Shown in pieces: positions 23,165 through 35,838 of a stretch of DNA of 64,000 nucleotides. The position numbers and the translations under genes are program-made. Below the pieces are notes generated by a model. That model was not told where the DNA came from, searched no databases, and saw only the letters and a list, made by a program, of their open reading frames with translations. Numbering within the stretch: position 1 is the first letter of the stretch; each line of letters opens with the position of its first letter. Source of the DNA: Pseudocercospora fijiensis CIRAD86 (taxonomy: Eukaryota; Ascomycota; Dothideomycetes; Mycosphaerellales; Mycosphaerellaceae); assembly GCF_000340215.1 (NCBI RefSeq), contig NW_006921537.1:2197011-2261010 (forward strand). The letters run 5' to 3'.

Positions 23165-25439
23165 ACGGAGGCCTTAGCGCTAAAGGCAATCCTAGGCCTA
23201 CCTAAGATCGGGCCGGCTTTATAGACCCGAGGTTCGAGCCTACCGACGTATATACTCTAAATTACGCTAGTCCTCCTTATATCCTAGTTATAGACTTTAG
23301 TTAGGAGGTCGCGCCCTATAAGTTTAAGCCTAAGCAAGTTAGGTATTTTAATAAAGACCTTCCGGAGAGTAAGGGTAAAGGCCTAGTTATATATATCGGT
23401 AATACGGCCTATTATCGAGACGTTTTTACCTTTATTACTCGCCTCGATATAGCTATTTAAGTAGGCGAGTATCTAGTAGCAACCCTACGTCTATTACTAT
23501 ATAGATGCCTTTAGAGCTCCGCCTTAGCTTAGTACCTTTACGGCCTTACTAACGATCGACGTACGCTCCTTTAAACTAGCCCGGATATCGAGCGATAGAA
23601 GGAGGCCTTACGCGAATAGTTCCGATTAGACCCCTTAGTCGCGGCGCGCGAATTAGAGTTAGAATAATATTATATTAAGGAAGTCGCGGCCCGGAAGAGC
23701 GTAAGCGAATTCGTTATTAATGTTATATACTTAGCGTAGTAAAGCGGTATAGAATTACTAGTAGGGCAAATTAATTATACCTTCCGAAAGATCGCGCTAG
23801 AGCTATATAGCGATCTTAATACGCCTACGCCCTTATAGACGTATTAGACGCTTATCGATATAATATAAGCCTATTATACGATATAGGTAGAGTTGTATCC
23901 TCTAGGTAGTACTACTACTAGCTACTATAATAGTAAGTCTAACTTCCGACGTAGCGATTCGGTATAGGGTAGGTTCGTAGACCCTAGGTTCGCGTCTAGG
24001 TCTTGTTTTAATACTAGACGCTCGTCTTTCCTTAGAAACAATAATCCCTATAACCGGTAGTAACCTAATATATTCTAGTAACGCCGTTAGCCTAGATTAT
24101 AGGTCTATAGCCGCTAGAGACTATAGGGCGTAAACGTAAGCGTAAACGAGAAAATAGTAGACGCCTAAGGTCTCTTATAGTATCCGAATCCTTAGAGATA
24201 GTAGACGAATTTCGAAAATATAAAAGGCTAAGGCATTCCCGCAAATTCCTAGGCTCGTAGTAAATCTATATTCTTCTACGATTCGGTAGACCTAGGGTAG
24301 GAGACTAACTATTAAGAACTAGAATACGACGATACTACCCGAGCCGAAGGCGGAGAGTAGACCGAGGATTAGTATATAGCCGGCGAGGATATCGGCGGTA
24401 TCGAGGTAGAAGAAGACTAAGTTCTCCCTCCTATAAACCTATAGTTAACTCTAGTATACTACGCCTAGCTATAGGTTCGTAGACCTAAGGTAAATGCCTA
24501 GCCTTAACGCGATAAGACGCGACCTAAGGGTCGGTAAACGCGTTATAATATATACGGAGAGGTTTTCCGCTCGGCTAACGAGTTTTTTAATACCTACCTC
24601 GATTATACGTACCTTAAGGACGTTACTAGGAAGCGTACGAATATTCTTTACGAGCTAGCTCCGGGAAACTCCTCGAGCTAGAAGTAAAACTAGTTACTAC
24701 TAGCTAGTATAAAACCGTAAGTCTACCGGAAATCCTAGGATCTCTAGCGATAGCGGAACTTCCGAAGTCGCCGGGTTACTTACTACTAGATAAGTATATA
24801 TCTTTATACCTAGTAATAACGATTATAGTAGGATAGCCTAGCTAAATATCGGTATCTATAGTATAATAGCCTACAACCCCTAGTCTATCAATTGATATCT
24901 AAGCCTAAATATCTAAGTTTATATCGGTATCGCGCCCCCTTATAGCGGATTATATACCTACGCTAATAGGCGTAGCTTTTCTTATAGAAGATTCTCCCGC
25001 TACGATCGCTCTATAGTAGACTATACCTAGCTCTATCTAGATATTAGATTCGCTACTAGATATCTTAGTAGGCGTAGCGACTACTATCGGGAAATCTCCG
25101 ATTAATCTAGATACGCTAAATACTCGGAATGCTATAATATTAATTACGGAGTAGCCCTAAGTCTATTATATCGCTCGAACGACTAAGGCTATACCTTCGG
25201 CGGAGGAGACGTAGTAGAATACGATTTTATCGAGTACCTCGAAGATTTCTCCTTCTATCGGCGATAGGAAAGCTCGTATAAGGAAGCGCTCTTTCGGTAC
25301 TATTAATAACCTTATACTATAGGTCTATTATATGCGAGAACGCCCTTAATAGGAATTATAGATTATACCTTACTTAGTAAAACTCCCTCCGGGAGACCTA
25401 GCTTACGCCTTTAGATATTACGATATCGTCGAAGCGAAC

Positions 25440-28400
25440 TACGCCCTCTCTCTAAAAGGGGATTTTAAGCGCGTTTGCCTCGATACTAGTACTAAAGCCT
25501 CTATAATAGACCGCGGGTAGCTAACTATATAACTAGGGTAAGACGATATTTAGTATCTTAAGCAACCTCTCGAATTCCGTAGTTTAGCTAGAAGTATATA
25601 GTACGAGTAATAGATTAATTTATCGATATACTTTCCTATCTTCGCTAGGTATTCTTAGTCGCCCGCTCTAGCTTATATTAAATAGCTAGTAAGGGTAATA
25701 CTAAACTTACCCTATAATATACTCCTCGGGATAGATATTATAACGCCCGCGGGATTTATTATCTATACGGGCGCTAGATATATCGAAATAATAGGAAACG
25801 ACGGCGTACTTATACTAATCGCCTATTCGCTAAAAACCGTTTCCTACGCGCTAATATTAAGTCTATAGAGAGACTAAGAGTACTACTACGTACAGCCGTT
25901 ATAGCTAAGAGTAAGGTATAAATCGATAGAGCCGACGCCCTAAAAGACGTAAATAGGGACTTTCTCTTCGCGCTAAATCTACTTAGCCTTCCTAATATAG
26001 CGGTAGTATACGCCTATATAGCCGGACTAGAGATGCTAGTAGTATAAGTCCGTAACCTTAGCTACGATAACGACTTAATTATTTAGCGATATCGAAGGAT
26101 AGGCGAATTATAGGAACTATAACTAGATAACTTTTACTAGATCGACGAGTTCGACGCCGACCCTAGGTCGATAGAGCGTAAGATTAGCGGTACGTCTCTA
26201 AAGGGAGACCTACGACTAATAAATAAGCTCTACTATATATCCGAATCGATAGACCTACGGTCCCTAGTAGTTTTTTAAAGCGACGCGGTAGGCTAGCTTT
26301 AGTTAATTCCGCCTCTAGCTAAAGACTCCGTAAATCGCGATTAGGCTAGAGTAGGTCTATAATTCTAGCAGATCCGTAAATCTTAACCTACTATCTACGG
26401 ACTTAGCGAAAACGACGAGATAGACTTAATAGACCTAGACTACCCTTCCGATACTACGAAGATCTTAGTAGATACGGGAATAGCTACTATTACGACCTCG
26501 GCTAGGGTAACGATCTATATAGCGAATCTAGATACCGCTATAGCCTTAGATATTAGGTCTATCGTAGAGAAGTACTCTAAACTATAGATAGATCGGGGTA
26601 CGACGATCGATCTTCCTAAAAATAAATAGCTAGAGCTCCTACTTAAATCGGGCTAGGAGAACGAGAAGTTTAGTAGTAAGGTCTACCGTATATCTAATAA
26701 GGATAATATAGAGGTAAATAAGCAGTTTAATAAGCTTTATACTTAAGGCAAAATAGCCTATAGTAAAAAGCTATCGCCGCTAGTATAGCTAGTTTTTATA
26801 GTCTAGAGAACGCTTTTCCGCGATAATAGTACTACGTATAGAAAACCGCGCGTAGTAATCGATATCCGAGGCCTTAATAGTATATCCTAGAAGGACACCT
26901 ACCCGCTACTACTTAAGGACGATATTATCGCGAAATTACGCGGCTATAAATATATTTTTATTATAGATATAAGATCTATATTCTACTAGTTCGTAGTCGC
27001 GGAGAAGGATCGCTAGAAATTTACCGTTAATACCGCGTAAGGATAGGAATATCTAAAAGTCGCTACTATAGGTTACTATAATAGCGTATAGTATATATAA
27101 AGACTACTCGACCGCACTCTACGGGAATTCGGCGATATAGCGAATAGGTATATTAACGATATAGTTCTCGGCTCGGTAGACCTAGAGTCCTACCGAGATT
27201 TGCTTAATCGTATATTTAAAAAAATAGATAAGATATAGTTTAGTTTAGAACTAGGAAAGGCGTTCTTAGGATTCCCCTTTATAAAAATCCTAGATAGAGA
27301 AGTAGATAGAAAAGGCTTCGTAATATAGGCGGATCGACTCGTAGTACTACGAGAATTAGAAAAACCTACTAACGCCGAACAACTTAAGTAATATCTCGGA
27401 CTAGTAGGCTACCTTAGGTCTATAGTACTATACTACGGAAGAATTACCCTACCGCTATAATAGGCGAAAGTCGCGGCTATAAAGGATTATTAGGCTACCT
27501 AAACGAAAAAAGGCAAGCGACGCGCTTAAATACGGGGCGCGCGCCTCTAATAGACTAACGAAATAAATACCGCTTAGGAAATTATATAGTCGATATAGTC
27601 GGAAGAGTACCGAGGGTTTCTTTAGCATTTTAACCCTAAGTCTACCCTCTATATCGACGTTAATATATCTAAGGAATTTAGAATCGGGGTAATATACTAC
27701 TAAGTCTACGGAGACTTAGATATAGAATACGAGGAGCCCGAACTAGTAACTCGTAGAGACGATATAGTTTCGGATTTTGTTAATAGTACTATCTAGTTAC
27801 GGAGATCTAAGTAATTCCCGCGTAATAGACTTAAGGTCTTAGGGTTTACTAGCTATATACTTACTAGGGCCGAGGCCCGCTACTAGCCTATAGAACTCGA
27901 ATTGTTTAGGGTAGTATAGGCAATTAAGAGGGCCTCTTATATAATAGATTCTACGCTAAAGACTATCGTAGTTACCGACTATAGTATAGTTACTACGATA
28001 GCGAAAAAGACGTAGATCGTAACGACGGTATCTACGGCTAGCCTTAATCGCCGAATTATCTAAGCCGCGGTATATATTTCCTAGTTTATAAACCTCGATA
28101 TTATTTATAGGCTAGGTAGAAATTATATCGCTCTCGATATACTCTTTCGACTATACGGCGCGAGTTCTTCTAATCGATATAACCTTAATATAAGCGGCCT
28201 CGACGAGATTCCCGCGATATTAGTAAGAACGCCGATATTAGAAATACTACGAAACCCTACGCCTATCGACGATATTAGGAGCGGTATAGGAAAAGTATAC
28301 GTTATATATAGATCTAGATAAGATACGAACGATATCTAGAATCGGCCTACGCTAAAGACCGGTACTATACCCCCTCGCCTAGATCCTAGGTCGCGATCCT

Positions 28401-30860
28401 TAGCCCTTCCGAATTTCTATTTAAGCGTTCCTATTCTTCCTACTATAGCGTTAGTTAATATAGTATCCCTATCTAGGAACGACTATACTAAGTATTTTCT
28501 TTCGCAACTTAATAGATATAAATACTAGGCCTACGATAAGATCCCTATATTTTTCTATAGTCTCCGAAGAGAATCTAGCTATTATATCGAAACGGTTATA
28601 TCGCTATCCGATAACTTTAAGACCTAGCTAAGATATGCTTATTAGGAAGACCGTCTATAGAGACGTTTACTCTCCGTTCTTTAGTCTATTGAGATAGCGT
28701 ATATATAGGAATAGTAACCTTAGCTAAATCGAATATTAAACCGGTAGGCGAGGAGGAAGTAGAAACGCGAGCGAGATAGAGAGCTTAAGCGAAGATCCGT
28801 ATACCTCGAAGCCGCCTAGCGTAAAGATAATAGCTAAAAACTATAAGTCTATTCTAAGGCGACGCCTAGCTACCTTCTAAAACCGCCTTCTTTCTACTCT
28901 TTAGAGGAGACGGCCGCTCGTAGTATATAGAACGCGCGTAAAAAACTAGACGACGTTCCTATAGACTTAAAGTCCTTATATAGTATTAGATTCTTTTAGG
29001 AAGACGGCCTTATTTACTACGTCGACCTAGTTTTACTTTACTCTCGACTATATATTCCTTTCGCCTTTACTTACGAAATCTTTAAGATAGCGTATAACCT
29101 AAGGTATTATATAGGGTTCTAGCGGACGCTCGATCGGGTTAACGCTAATTTCTACGTTAGGAACTATCGTCGATATTTAGAACGATATATCGATTAGTAT
29201 AATATATATAAGGCGAACTAACTAACTTAGTATAAGCCCTACGGCTAGCTTAACCTAATAGACTCGAAGTATCGACTTCCTATAGATATCTAAATAGCGG
29301 ATTAGATTATAGGACTCCCGCCTACTAACGAAGGCTTCGATACGCTCCTTATAGTTACCTATAAGAAATCTAAGCGAGTTTTACTACTTCCTAGGAAATA
29401 CTAGTAGACTATAGAAACGTAGGTAGCCTAATATCTTACGTCTATCTAAGAACGATCTTAGCGAGTTACTAAGGTATTTATTTGCGACCGGGATCCTAAA
29501 TAGCTATCTAAATTTTTTACTATAATAATAAAGCTACTAGGTATATCGATCCTCGCCTCTATAGTATACTATTTATAGACCGACGGCTAGTCTAAACGTA
29601 CAAATTAGACTATAGAGATCGCTATACGGTATTTCGTTATAGCTAATCCGGACGCGTAGTAGACAGACGTCCTACCCTCCCTTATATCCTACCTTAGGAG
29701 CGTTAAAAATACGAGTACCGGCGTCTCGCCTAACGAGATACTTTTCGGATTCGATTTAAATACCGACGCCTTTATCGGGCTTCGAGAATTATAGCTAAAG
29801 GACTACGTAACGCTACGATAGTAATTTCGTAATATAGCCGAAAAATCGATAGCTTTCGTAGTAGTAGATATAAAATACCGCTACGACGCTAAGTATCGGT
29901 ATATATTCTTCGAGCTAGGAGACTACGCTATACTTAGACTATATTACGGATGTCGCGTAGATAGTTAGGCTTATCGTAAGTATAGTAACTAAGCTATAGG
30001 TCCCTTTAAGATTAAGAGGAGAATAGGCAAATTAGCCTACGAGCTTAAGCTACCGGAATTAGTTAAGTTCTATCTAATCGTATCTATAGCGTAGTTAGAG
30101 CTAGCCCCGAACCTAGTAAAGGACCTATTCGTAAGGCTATACGACCGTATCCCTATACCGATAGACCTATAGTCTAAGTAACTAGTAATAACTCTAGAAC
30201 GCATTTTAGGGAAGCGTAGTTCTAGAGGGAGAACGGAATATCTAGTTAAGTAGAAGAACGAGTAGCCGATAATAAATAAATAGATCTAGGTAGACGACCT
30301 TCTAGAGAGTAACGCTTACCTAATCGACTAGTTCGAGGACTCCTAATTTACGAATAGATAGGTTAACTAGATAAAACTATCCCTAATATTACGAAAGCCT
30401 ACGTAGATCGCTCCGATAGTAAAGCGACTCTAGTCGGACGATACTAAAGAAGAATAGCTACGGCGAAATATATAGCCTATAAGATAGTAGCCGCTAAGAG
30501 GAGCTAGAAGGCCGGACTACGTAGAAGATAGCGACCCTAAGTCTATTAAGAGGGTTATCTAACCCGACGCCTAGGAAGTATAGATAGGTTAGTTAGCCGC
30601 CGATATAGACCCGAACTGGCTAACTTCGCTAGTAAGTAAAAATACTACGTTAAGCGAATCGACTAGCTCCGACATATATCGCCCCTACGATAATAAGAAC
30701 TACGACGCCCGGAAACAGGCTAAGACCCTAGGTCTACTAATCGTATCTAACGCTAGATCGCGTAAACTAAAGGCTAGGGCGCTTATCCTAATAGTAAGAC
30801 GCCTTACTAAGGAGGAAATCTAGCGATAGAGAGATACTCCTACCCTACTAAATATATAAG
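25440..30860 (+). pseudogene. Giant-C pol: protease, RT, RNase H, integrase, chromodomain
   Basis: Read through TAA/TAG as former Gln/Trp. The protease part has VCLDT near 25480 and LPYNILLGIDIITP near 25710. RT includes RVVIDIRGLN (about 26850) and, at 27149-27175, YINDIVLGS, the RIP-altered form of the YxDDI catalytic box (Asp to Asn through TG to TA). RNase H follows (YIDVNISKEF and IYYQVYG region, about 27640-27710). Integrase has its zinc-binding N domain (about 29090-29240, His/Cys partly lost), catalytic stretch GLPPTNEGFDTLL, CDRDPKQLSKF, and QTDGQSKRTNQT, then PNEILFGFDL. A chromodomain-like end (EYLVK…LIDQFED) closes the conserved part. Such integrases act on chromatin, where the chromodomain reads histone marks. 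Confidence 0.88.
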
Positions 30861-31269
30861 TAGGGGCGTATCGTAGAATCCTCCGTAATAGTACCTTACT
30901 ATCCTTTTTTACTATACTACGTTTCTCTCTAATTACTACGAATTAGTACCTCGACCTATAGCTATAGGTTTTTCCCCTATTAGGAGAAATCTAAGAAGTT
31001 TCTAGAAGAATTACCTAAATAGATCTTGTACGTATTATAGACCTAGATATCGGGCCTAAGACGCTACTCTATCCTTCTCCTATACCCTTACCTTCCCGCT
31101 ATTCTAGCGCCTTCTATCTATTAGATATACGCGGCTAGAATAAGGTTTACGTACCCGCGCGACCGTTACTAACGTAGTACGTAGAAGCTCGGACTATATC
31201 GCCGAAGTAATATTTTAACTATCGCTCGAATTAATATTAGTAGTAGGTATATATAGCTACGAGGCGTGC
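30861..31269 (+). promoter_or_regulatory. Giant-C spacer between pol and the accessory ORF
   Basis: About 400 bases without a convincing frame. It opens with a TATA-like tatataagtagggg near 30854 and a pyrimidine-rich run (ccttttttac, tttctctct) around 30905-30940. It is conserved in the minus copy at about 53160-53560. It could be a promoter for the downstream ORF or the remnant of an internal LTR; no second copy of it was found elsewhere in the window to settle this. Confidence 0.35.
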
Positions 31270-34200
31270 TACTATAGCTACCTATATTACAGTAATATTA
31301 AACAAGTATTATAAAGAAGTATTACTACCGATATAGCCGGCGGGTCGAAGCTTTAGTAGAAGCGCGGCGCGACTATATTCGGTTAGAAAGATATACCTTT
31401 ACTAGAATATACGCCTCTACTAGGCGGTACCTCCGAAACGCCTCTATCCGGCTAGATAACGATATCGCTATAGCGCGACGAAGATCCTAAGGGAATAGGA
31501 AAGAGTAATAAAGCTAAGAATAGAAATCGGGATCCTAAGGTAATAGAAATAGATAGAGAAGATAGTAATAAGGACTATAAGGAAAATAGAGGACGGGAGC
31601 CTATTCCTAAGAATAAAGAGAATAAAAACGAAGAAAATAAAAATAAAAAAACTAATAACGAAGAAGGGGAGCCTATTCCTAGAACTAAGAATAAGGATAT
31701 TACGGGAAATAGGGGAAATCCCGAGAATAATTAGTCTACTACTCTAAATAATAGAGGAGTAGTAGGAAAGTAGGCTATATCTACCGATAGGGAAGAGTAA
31801 GGATAGGATAACGACGAGGTTAAGGAAGATATTTCCGATAATAACGGGAAAGAAAAGTAAGATTAGAAGGCTACTAAGAGATAGGCGCCTAAGATAAAGC
31901 GCCTTATCGTCGTACTACCTAAGCCGGGCGAAATCCTATATATGCTATATCTAGACAAGGTACTAAGGTTCTCCGATATACTCTTATATATCGATAGAGC
32001 TAGCTATAAGGCTAACGCTATCTCGGACGTACCCGGTATACTAGTATATTCTATTAACGGTATAATACAATACGAATACAAACTCCTATATAAGATTATA
32101 ACGAATAGTAGGCTAGAGAAAGCTCTAGTACTATAGTCGCCCGTAGCTCTTATCTACGCCGAGCGATATACGGCTTTCGGCACTCCTCGAATCGAGTATA
32201 TAGTTATACCTTAGGTCTATAAAACGATTAGCGCCTTAGGAAATCGCCTATACTATATCTTAGAGACTAGCTATAACGCCGACGCGCCGTACTGCTACGA
32301 TACCTACAATTAGTAGGGTTGCGAACGCCTCGACCTCTACGAGTAAAAGCTTCGCGATAGTATAGAGACTAAGGCTAGACGCTAGGTCTATCGTAAGGAA
32401 TCTAGGGAAGAGGGCTTTAGAGACGAGGACGATAACTATAACGCCCTATAGATCGGATTAGAAACAAAGGGCGAGCGCGCTACGCATCTAGCTAATATTA
32501 AGAAGGCTTTAAAGGCTAAGCTCGACTAGTATAAAAGGAAATTTAAGAAGAAGGATAATAAGGGCCGTAACGTATATAGTAACTATCTCTAGCCGGACCT
32601 TGCCTCTTTTAAGAATAAGTACGATTTCGACGCCGACGAGGAGAAGCCTACCTAAGCTAGGAAGAAGGCTATCCTCGGCGCGCGCGTAGTACTATAGGCG
32701 GATTAGCTTATCGGCATTTTGCCTAACGGACTAGAGGCATACCTCGCGTCGGTCTAGCTATTATATTTTAGCCTTAACGAATTCAAGACGGCGCTTATTA
32801 ACCTAGATTCTATATACGGTTCTAAGAAATACATAAATTAGTAATACGCCTTGCCTAGCGAATAGCCTAAGGCGATTTAGAAGAGTACGGGTAAGATCTA
32901 CCCTCTTAGATAGATAAGGAAAGGCTAGAGCAGACTAAGGAACCCTTACTATAGCGCTAACGCCCGCTTACTTAAGTAGGCGACCGCCGGTAATAAGCTA
33001 CTATATAATATTAACGAAGGCGGTTTCTCTATAAATAACTCGATTTTATACGCCTCTAAGGCTCTAGAGGACTTTACGATACCGGACTACGCTATCCTAA
33101 GATATAAGCGGGATAGTCTTACTTACGTAATAGCTTTTTAGAAGATTTACTAAGGCGAAATAACGCCTATTACCGTTGCCTACTACGCGCTAGTATACTA
33201 GGTTATAGAAGGAGTATACTACCTTATAAACTATATAGAGGTAGCGAGTTATTTCGCTAGACTAATCGCCGATATAGTCGAGCGTTATAAGGTAAATCTA
33301 AGGTAGAGAATTGTCGCCGACCTCGAGTCTATCTACGATATCTTCCCTAAACCCTACCTAGCGCTAATTCTTTAGGGCAAATAGCTAAAAATATAGCGCT
33401 CGATATATATATAGCTAATTATAGCGCTTATAGACGACGAGAAGTAGCAATTAGAATATAGCGATATTACTAAGGATTTCGAGCGCGTTATCTATAACTT
33501 TTAGATATAGTTAGGCCGTTTCCCGCTAGGCTTATACGCCCTACTAATAGACCTAATATTAAGTCTTATACCGGCTACTTAAGGTATAATCTTTTAGGAT
33601 ATTCCTTTAGCCTACTACGAAGAGAAGGCTAAGGCGATAACGAAAGATAGATACTAACGCCTAGCGACGCTACTATATTCCGACTATATAAAGTAGAAAA
33701 AAGCAATCGACTAAAGGATATCTATATAGACTAAGAAATTTAAGGCTAAGCTCTAGGAATAGAAGGCCTAGGAGTAGGCCGACGTAAAGGCTTAGAAAGT
33801 AGCCTAGAAAGCTACGAAAGTATAGAAAGCCGCCTCTACCTCGATAGCTAGAAAGCGTAAGGATACGCCTACGCCGGCTCTAACCGCTACTAAGAAGGCT
33901 AAGTCTACTAAAGCCGATAATAGCAAAGCCGACCCGCTAACTACTACGAAAAAGGCTAAGTCTACTAAAGCTACTAAAGCCGATAATAGCAAAGCCGACC
34001 TACTAACTGCTACTAAAAAGGCTAAGTCTACTAAAGCCAATAGTAGCAAAGCCGACCTACTAACCGCTATTAGGAAGGCTAAGTCTACTAAAGCCTAAGC
34101 CGTAAAATCCGCGGTAGCGCCGAAGAAAGTAACTAGTAAGGGCAATTTAGACTCGAGTAAGCCTATAACTCGCGTAGATAAGGAGATCTTACCCGTAGAC

Positions 34201-35717
34201 GCTACTATCTATATAGGACTACCTTCTTAAAGACTCCTTACGGATTCGACGATCCGCCTTCCTACGAGCTATTTCGATTTTCCGAGACTTATAATAGCTT
34301 TCCGTAACGCAGACTTAGAGCGGGTACTACCTAGTAATAAGCTACGTCTATTAAGGGAGTAGGAGAAGGATTTTATCTACCGCTCCGTAGCTTTTTACGA
34401 ACTTAATATCGACGCTAGCTAGCTTATTTTCGCGATATTCCTAGACGAAGAATAGAAAGCCTACCTCTACTATCTAATACTAGTTGCGTTAAATTTTAAC
34501 TACGAGTGCGAAAATATCTACTTCTAGGTCTCCTAAATACTAGTATCTACTTAGGATAAGATCGAGAAAATTAATAAAGCTAACCCTTTTCCGAATCGAG
34601 ATTTTATTACTAGTATATCTAGAGACAATAGAGACGTAGATATAAACGCTTTCTATAACTAGACGAACTAGATACTAAGTTACGCCTCTAAGCAAATAAT
34701 AAACGTTCTTTAATAAAGCGGCGACCGCTTAATACTTTACCTAATAAGTAAGCTCCTTATATTAGCGGTACCCTTACTATTAAAGGCCGCTATTCTTCGG
34801 TACTAGATAAAGGCGCTCGTCCTAATAGACGGAAATAACAAGATCTAGCCTATACCCTAGGCGACTATCGTTTACTATAAGGGAGATAACGACGTTAAAT
34901 AGCTACTTAAGTACTTCGCGTAGGAACTCGACGACTAAAGCGGTAGATAGCCGCTATAGCAAATCGCGACTAAGGATAACAAATACTCTAGGTCTATTAT
35001 AGATAACGCGTTTCGGCCCCCTAGAAAGGATATTCTCGATAAGCTCGAGGCCGTAAAATAGCTATATTTCGTAGAGCTAATATATATCCGTTTCGTAAAG
35101 ATAGTCTAGTAAATTCCGCCGGAGCCTACGTCTATCGACGATAGCTATAGCTTACTAATCGAGGCGATACGGGACTATAGATAGGACGACGACGCCTTTT
35201 AGAAGGCCTTAGCTATATTATAAGGAAATTAGTAGAAGGATACCGACCTATAAGAATTTAAGTAATACGTCGGCCTCTTCGTAAAAGCCGTCGGCGACGC
35301 GCTCGAAGATAGCGATTACGATTAAGTAATAGACGATAAAGACCTTACTAAACTAGACGCCGACGAGAGGTTATAGTATAAGAGATATATCGCGTTATAT
35401 TAGAAGTTCGGTACTACGTTTACCTAACTACTAGAAGAGAATTAAAGAGAGGTTATAGACTATAGTAACTAATTCGACTAGAAAGGTACCGCCTAGAATA
35501 GCAAATTCGACTCTACTAACCTCGAGGATATTATAGAGTTTATAAATATACTCGCCGATTTCTAGTTAAAAGATAGTACTATTAAATACGATAACGAAGA
35601 CGAGCCGACCCTAAGTCTACCCCTAATTATCGATTCTATCTAGTATATATCTAAAGAACCTAACTCCGCTACGAATACGATTAAGGCTATAAAAGACCTA
35701 CTACTACTATAGTACTA
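31270..35717 (+). pseudogene. Giant-C accessory ORF, unknown function, 3' end cut by the 121-bp repeat
   Basis: A single plus-strand frame, read through TAA/TAG, runs for about 4.45 kb downstream of the chromodomain. Its start is not fixed (around SNIKQVL, about 31290). It opens with a Thr/Pro segment, then a Lys/Asn/Glu-rich stretch (31500-31720) and a globular-looking part from about 31890 (VVLPKPGEIL, YSINGIIQYEY, GCERLDLYEQ, LNEFKTALINLDSIYG). A Lys/Ala tandem repeat with TKKAKSTKA units (33890-34095) follows, then another long region. I recognise no known domain. The minus copy preserves the same order and reads about 100 codons further. The frame is broken by TAA/TAG only at positions expected from RIP, so it was once a real protein, probably over 1500 aa. 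Confidence 0.6.
33890..34095 (+). repeat. Tandem repeat encoding TKKAKSTKA units
   Basis: The word aaggctaagtctactaaag occurs at 33895, 33952, 34018 and 34075 (spacings 57, 66 and 57 nt, all multiples of three). The encoded units alternate a KKAKSTKA basic part with an NSKAD part, like a lysine-rich linker. The minus copy has a related but rearranged array at about 37870-38065. Confidence 0.9.
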
Positions 35718-35838
35718 TTATGTATCGTATATTATAAAGTAGATAATTATTCTAAGTCTATCTAGGCTTAGAGAAGTATATACTATAGGAGGCTAGGGCC
35801 TCCTACCTAGCCTATGCCTATACCTACCTTCGTAATAG
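35718..35838 (-). repeat. 121-bp repeat, right member of the inverted pair with 13821-13941
   Basis: Reverse complement of 13821-13941 over 121 bases with a few differences. It replaces the 3' end of the accessory ORF in the plus copy and directly abuts the 3' end of the minus copy (35839). No flanking duplication is visible. Confidence 0.85.

Larger units (their letters stand above)
14530..25440 (+). pseudogene. Giant-C gag, interrupted by Gypsy-A copy 2
   Basis: Capsid-type structural protein remnant. The frame read through TAA/TAG runs from about 14530 to 15953 and resumes at 23165 in the same frame once the Gypsy-A and one ACGGA duplication are removed (…SERYAYG|GLSAKG…). The first part is charged, followed by an Asn/Thr/Arg-rich stretch (about 15600-15690). 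After the insertion site come features of a Ty3 gag capsid: FIDPRFEP, then a helical region with YGLTNDRR and FRLDPLVAARELELEQYY. A Gln/Arg/Asn-rich tail lies around 24000-24200. I see no clear CCHC zinc knuckle. The border with protease near 25440 is approximate and the frame is unclear between about 24800 and 25330. Confidence 0.7.
13942..35717 (+). mobile_element. Giant-C plus copy: very large chromovirus, split by Gypsy-A copy 2
   Basis: After removing the Gypsy-A insertion (15954-23164 plus one TSD) about 14.6 kb remains, far above the usual 5-8 kb for fungal Ty3/gypsy elements. In order it has a leader (13942-14529), gag (from about 14530), retropepsin (about 25460-25810), reverse transcriptase (about 26750-27350), RNase H (about 27590-27950), integrase (about 28920-30060), chromodomain (about 30190-30345), a Pol tail, a non-coding gap and an extra ORF (31270-35717). 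A second copy on the minus strand (35839 to past 64000) is collinear with it from about 27490 to 35710. Flanking LTRs were not identified: the 3' end is cut by the 121-bp repeat and the 5' border is uncertain. Every frame is broken by TAA/TAG from RIP. Confidence 0.8.

Noticed and set aside
33804..34049. Leu/Ala/Val-rich minus-strand frame resembling a membrane protein
   Set aside because: It is the antisense of the Lys/Ala tandem repeat in the accessory ORF.
13821..35838. A DIRS-like or Polinton-like element with inverted terminal repeats
   Set aside because: The integrase is a Ty3-type DDE enzyme with chromodomain; no tyrosine recombinase, DNA polymerase B or viral capsid was seen, and the right repeat truncates an ORF.
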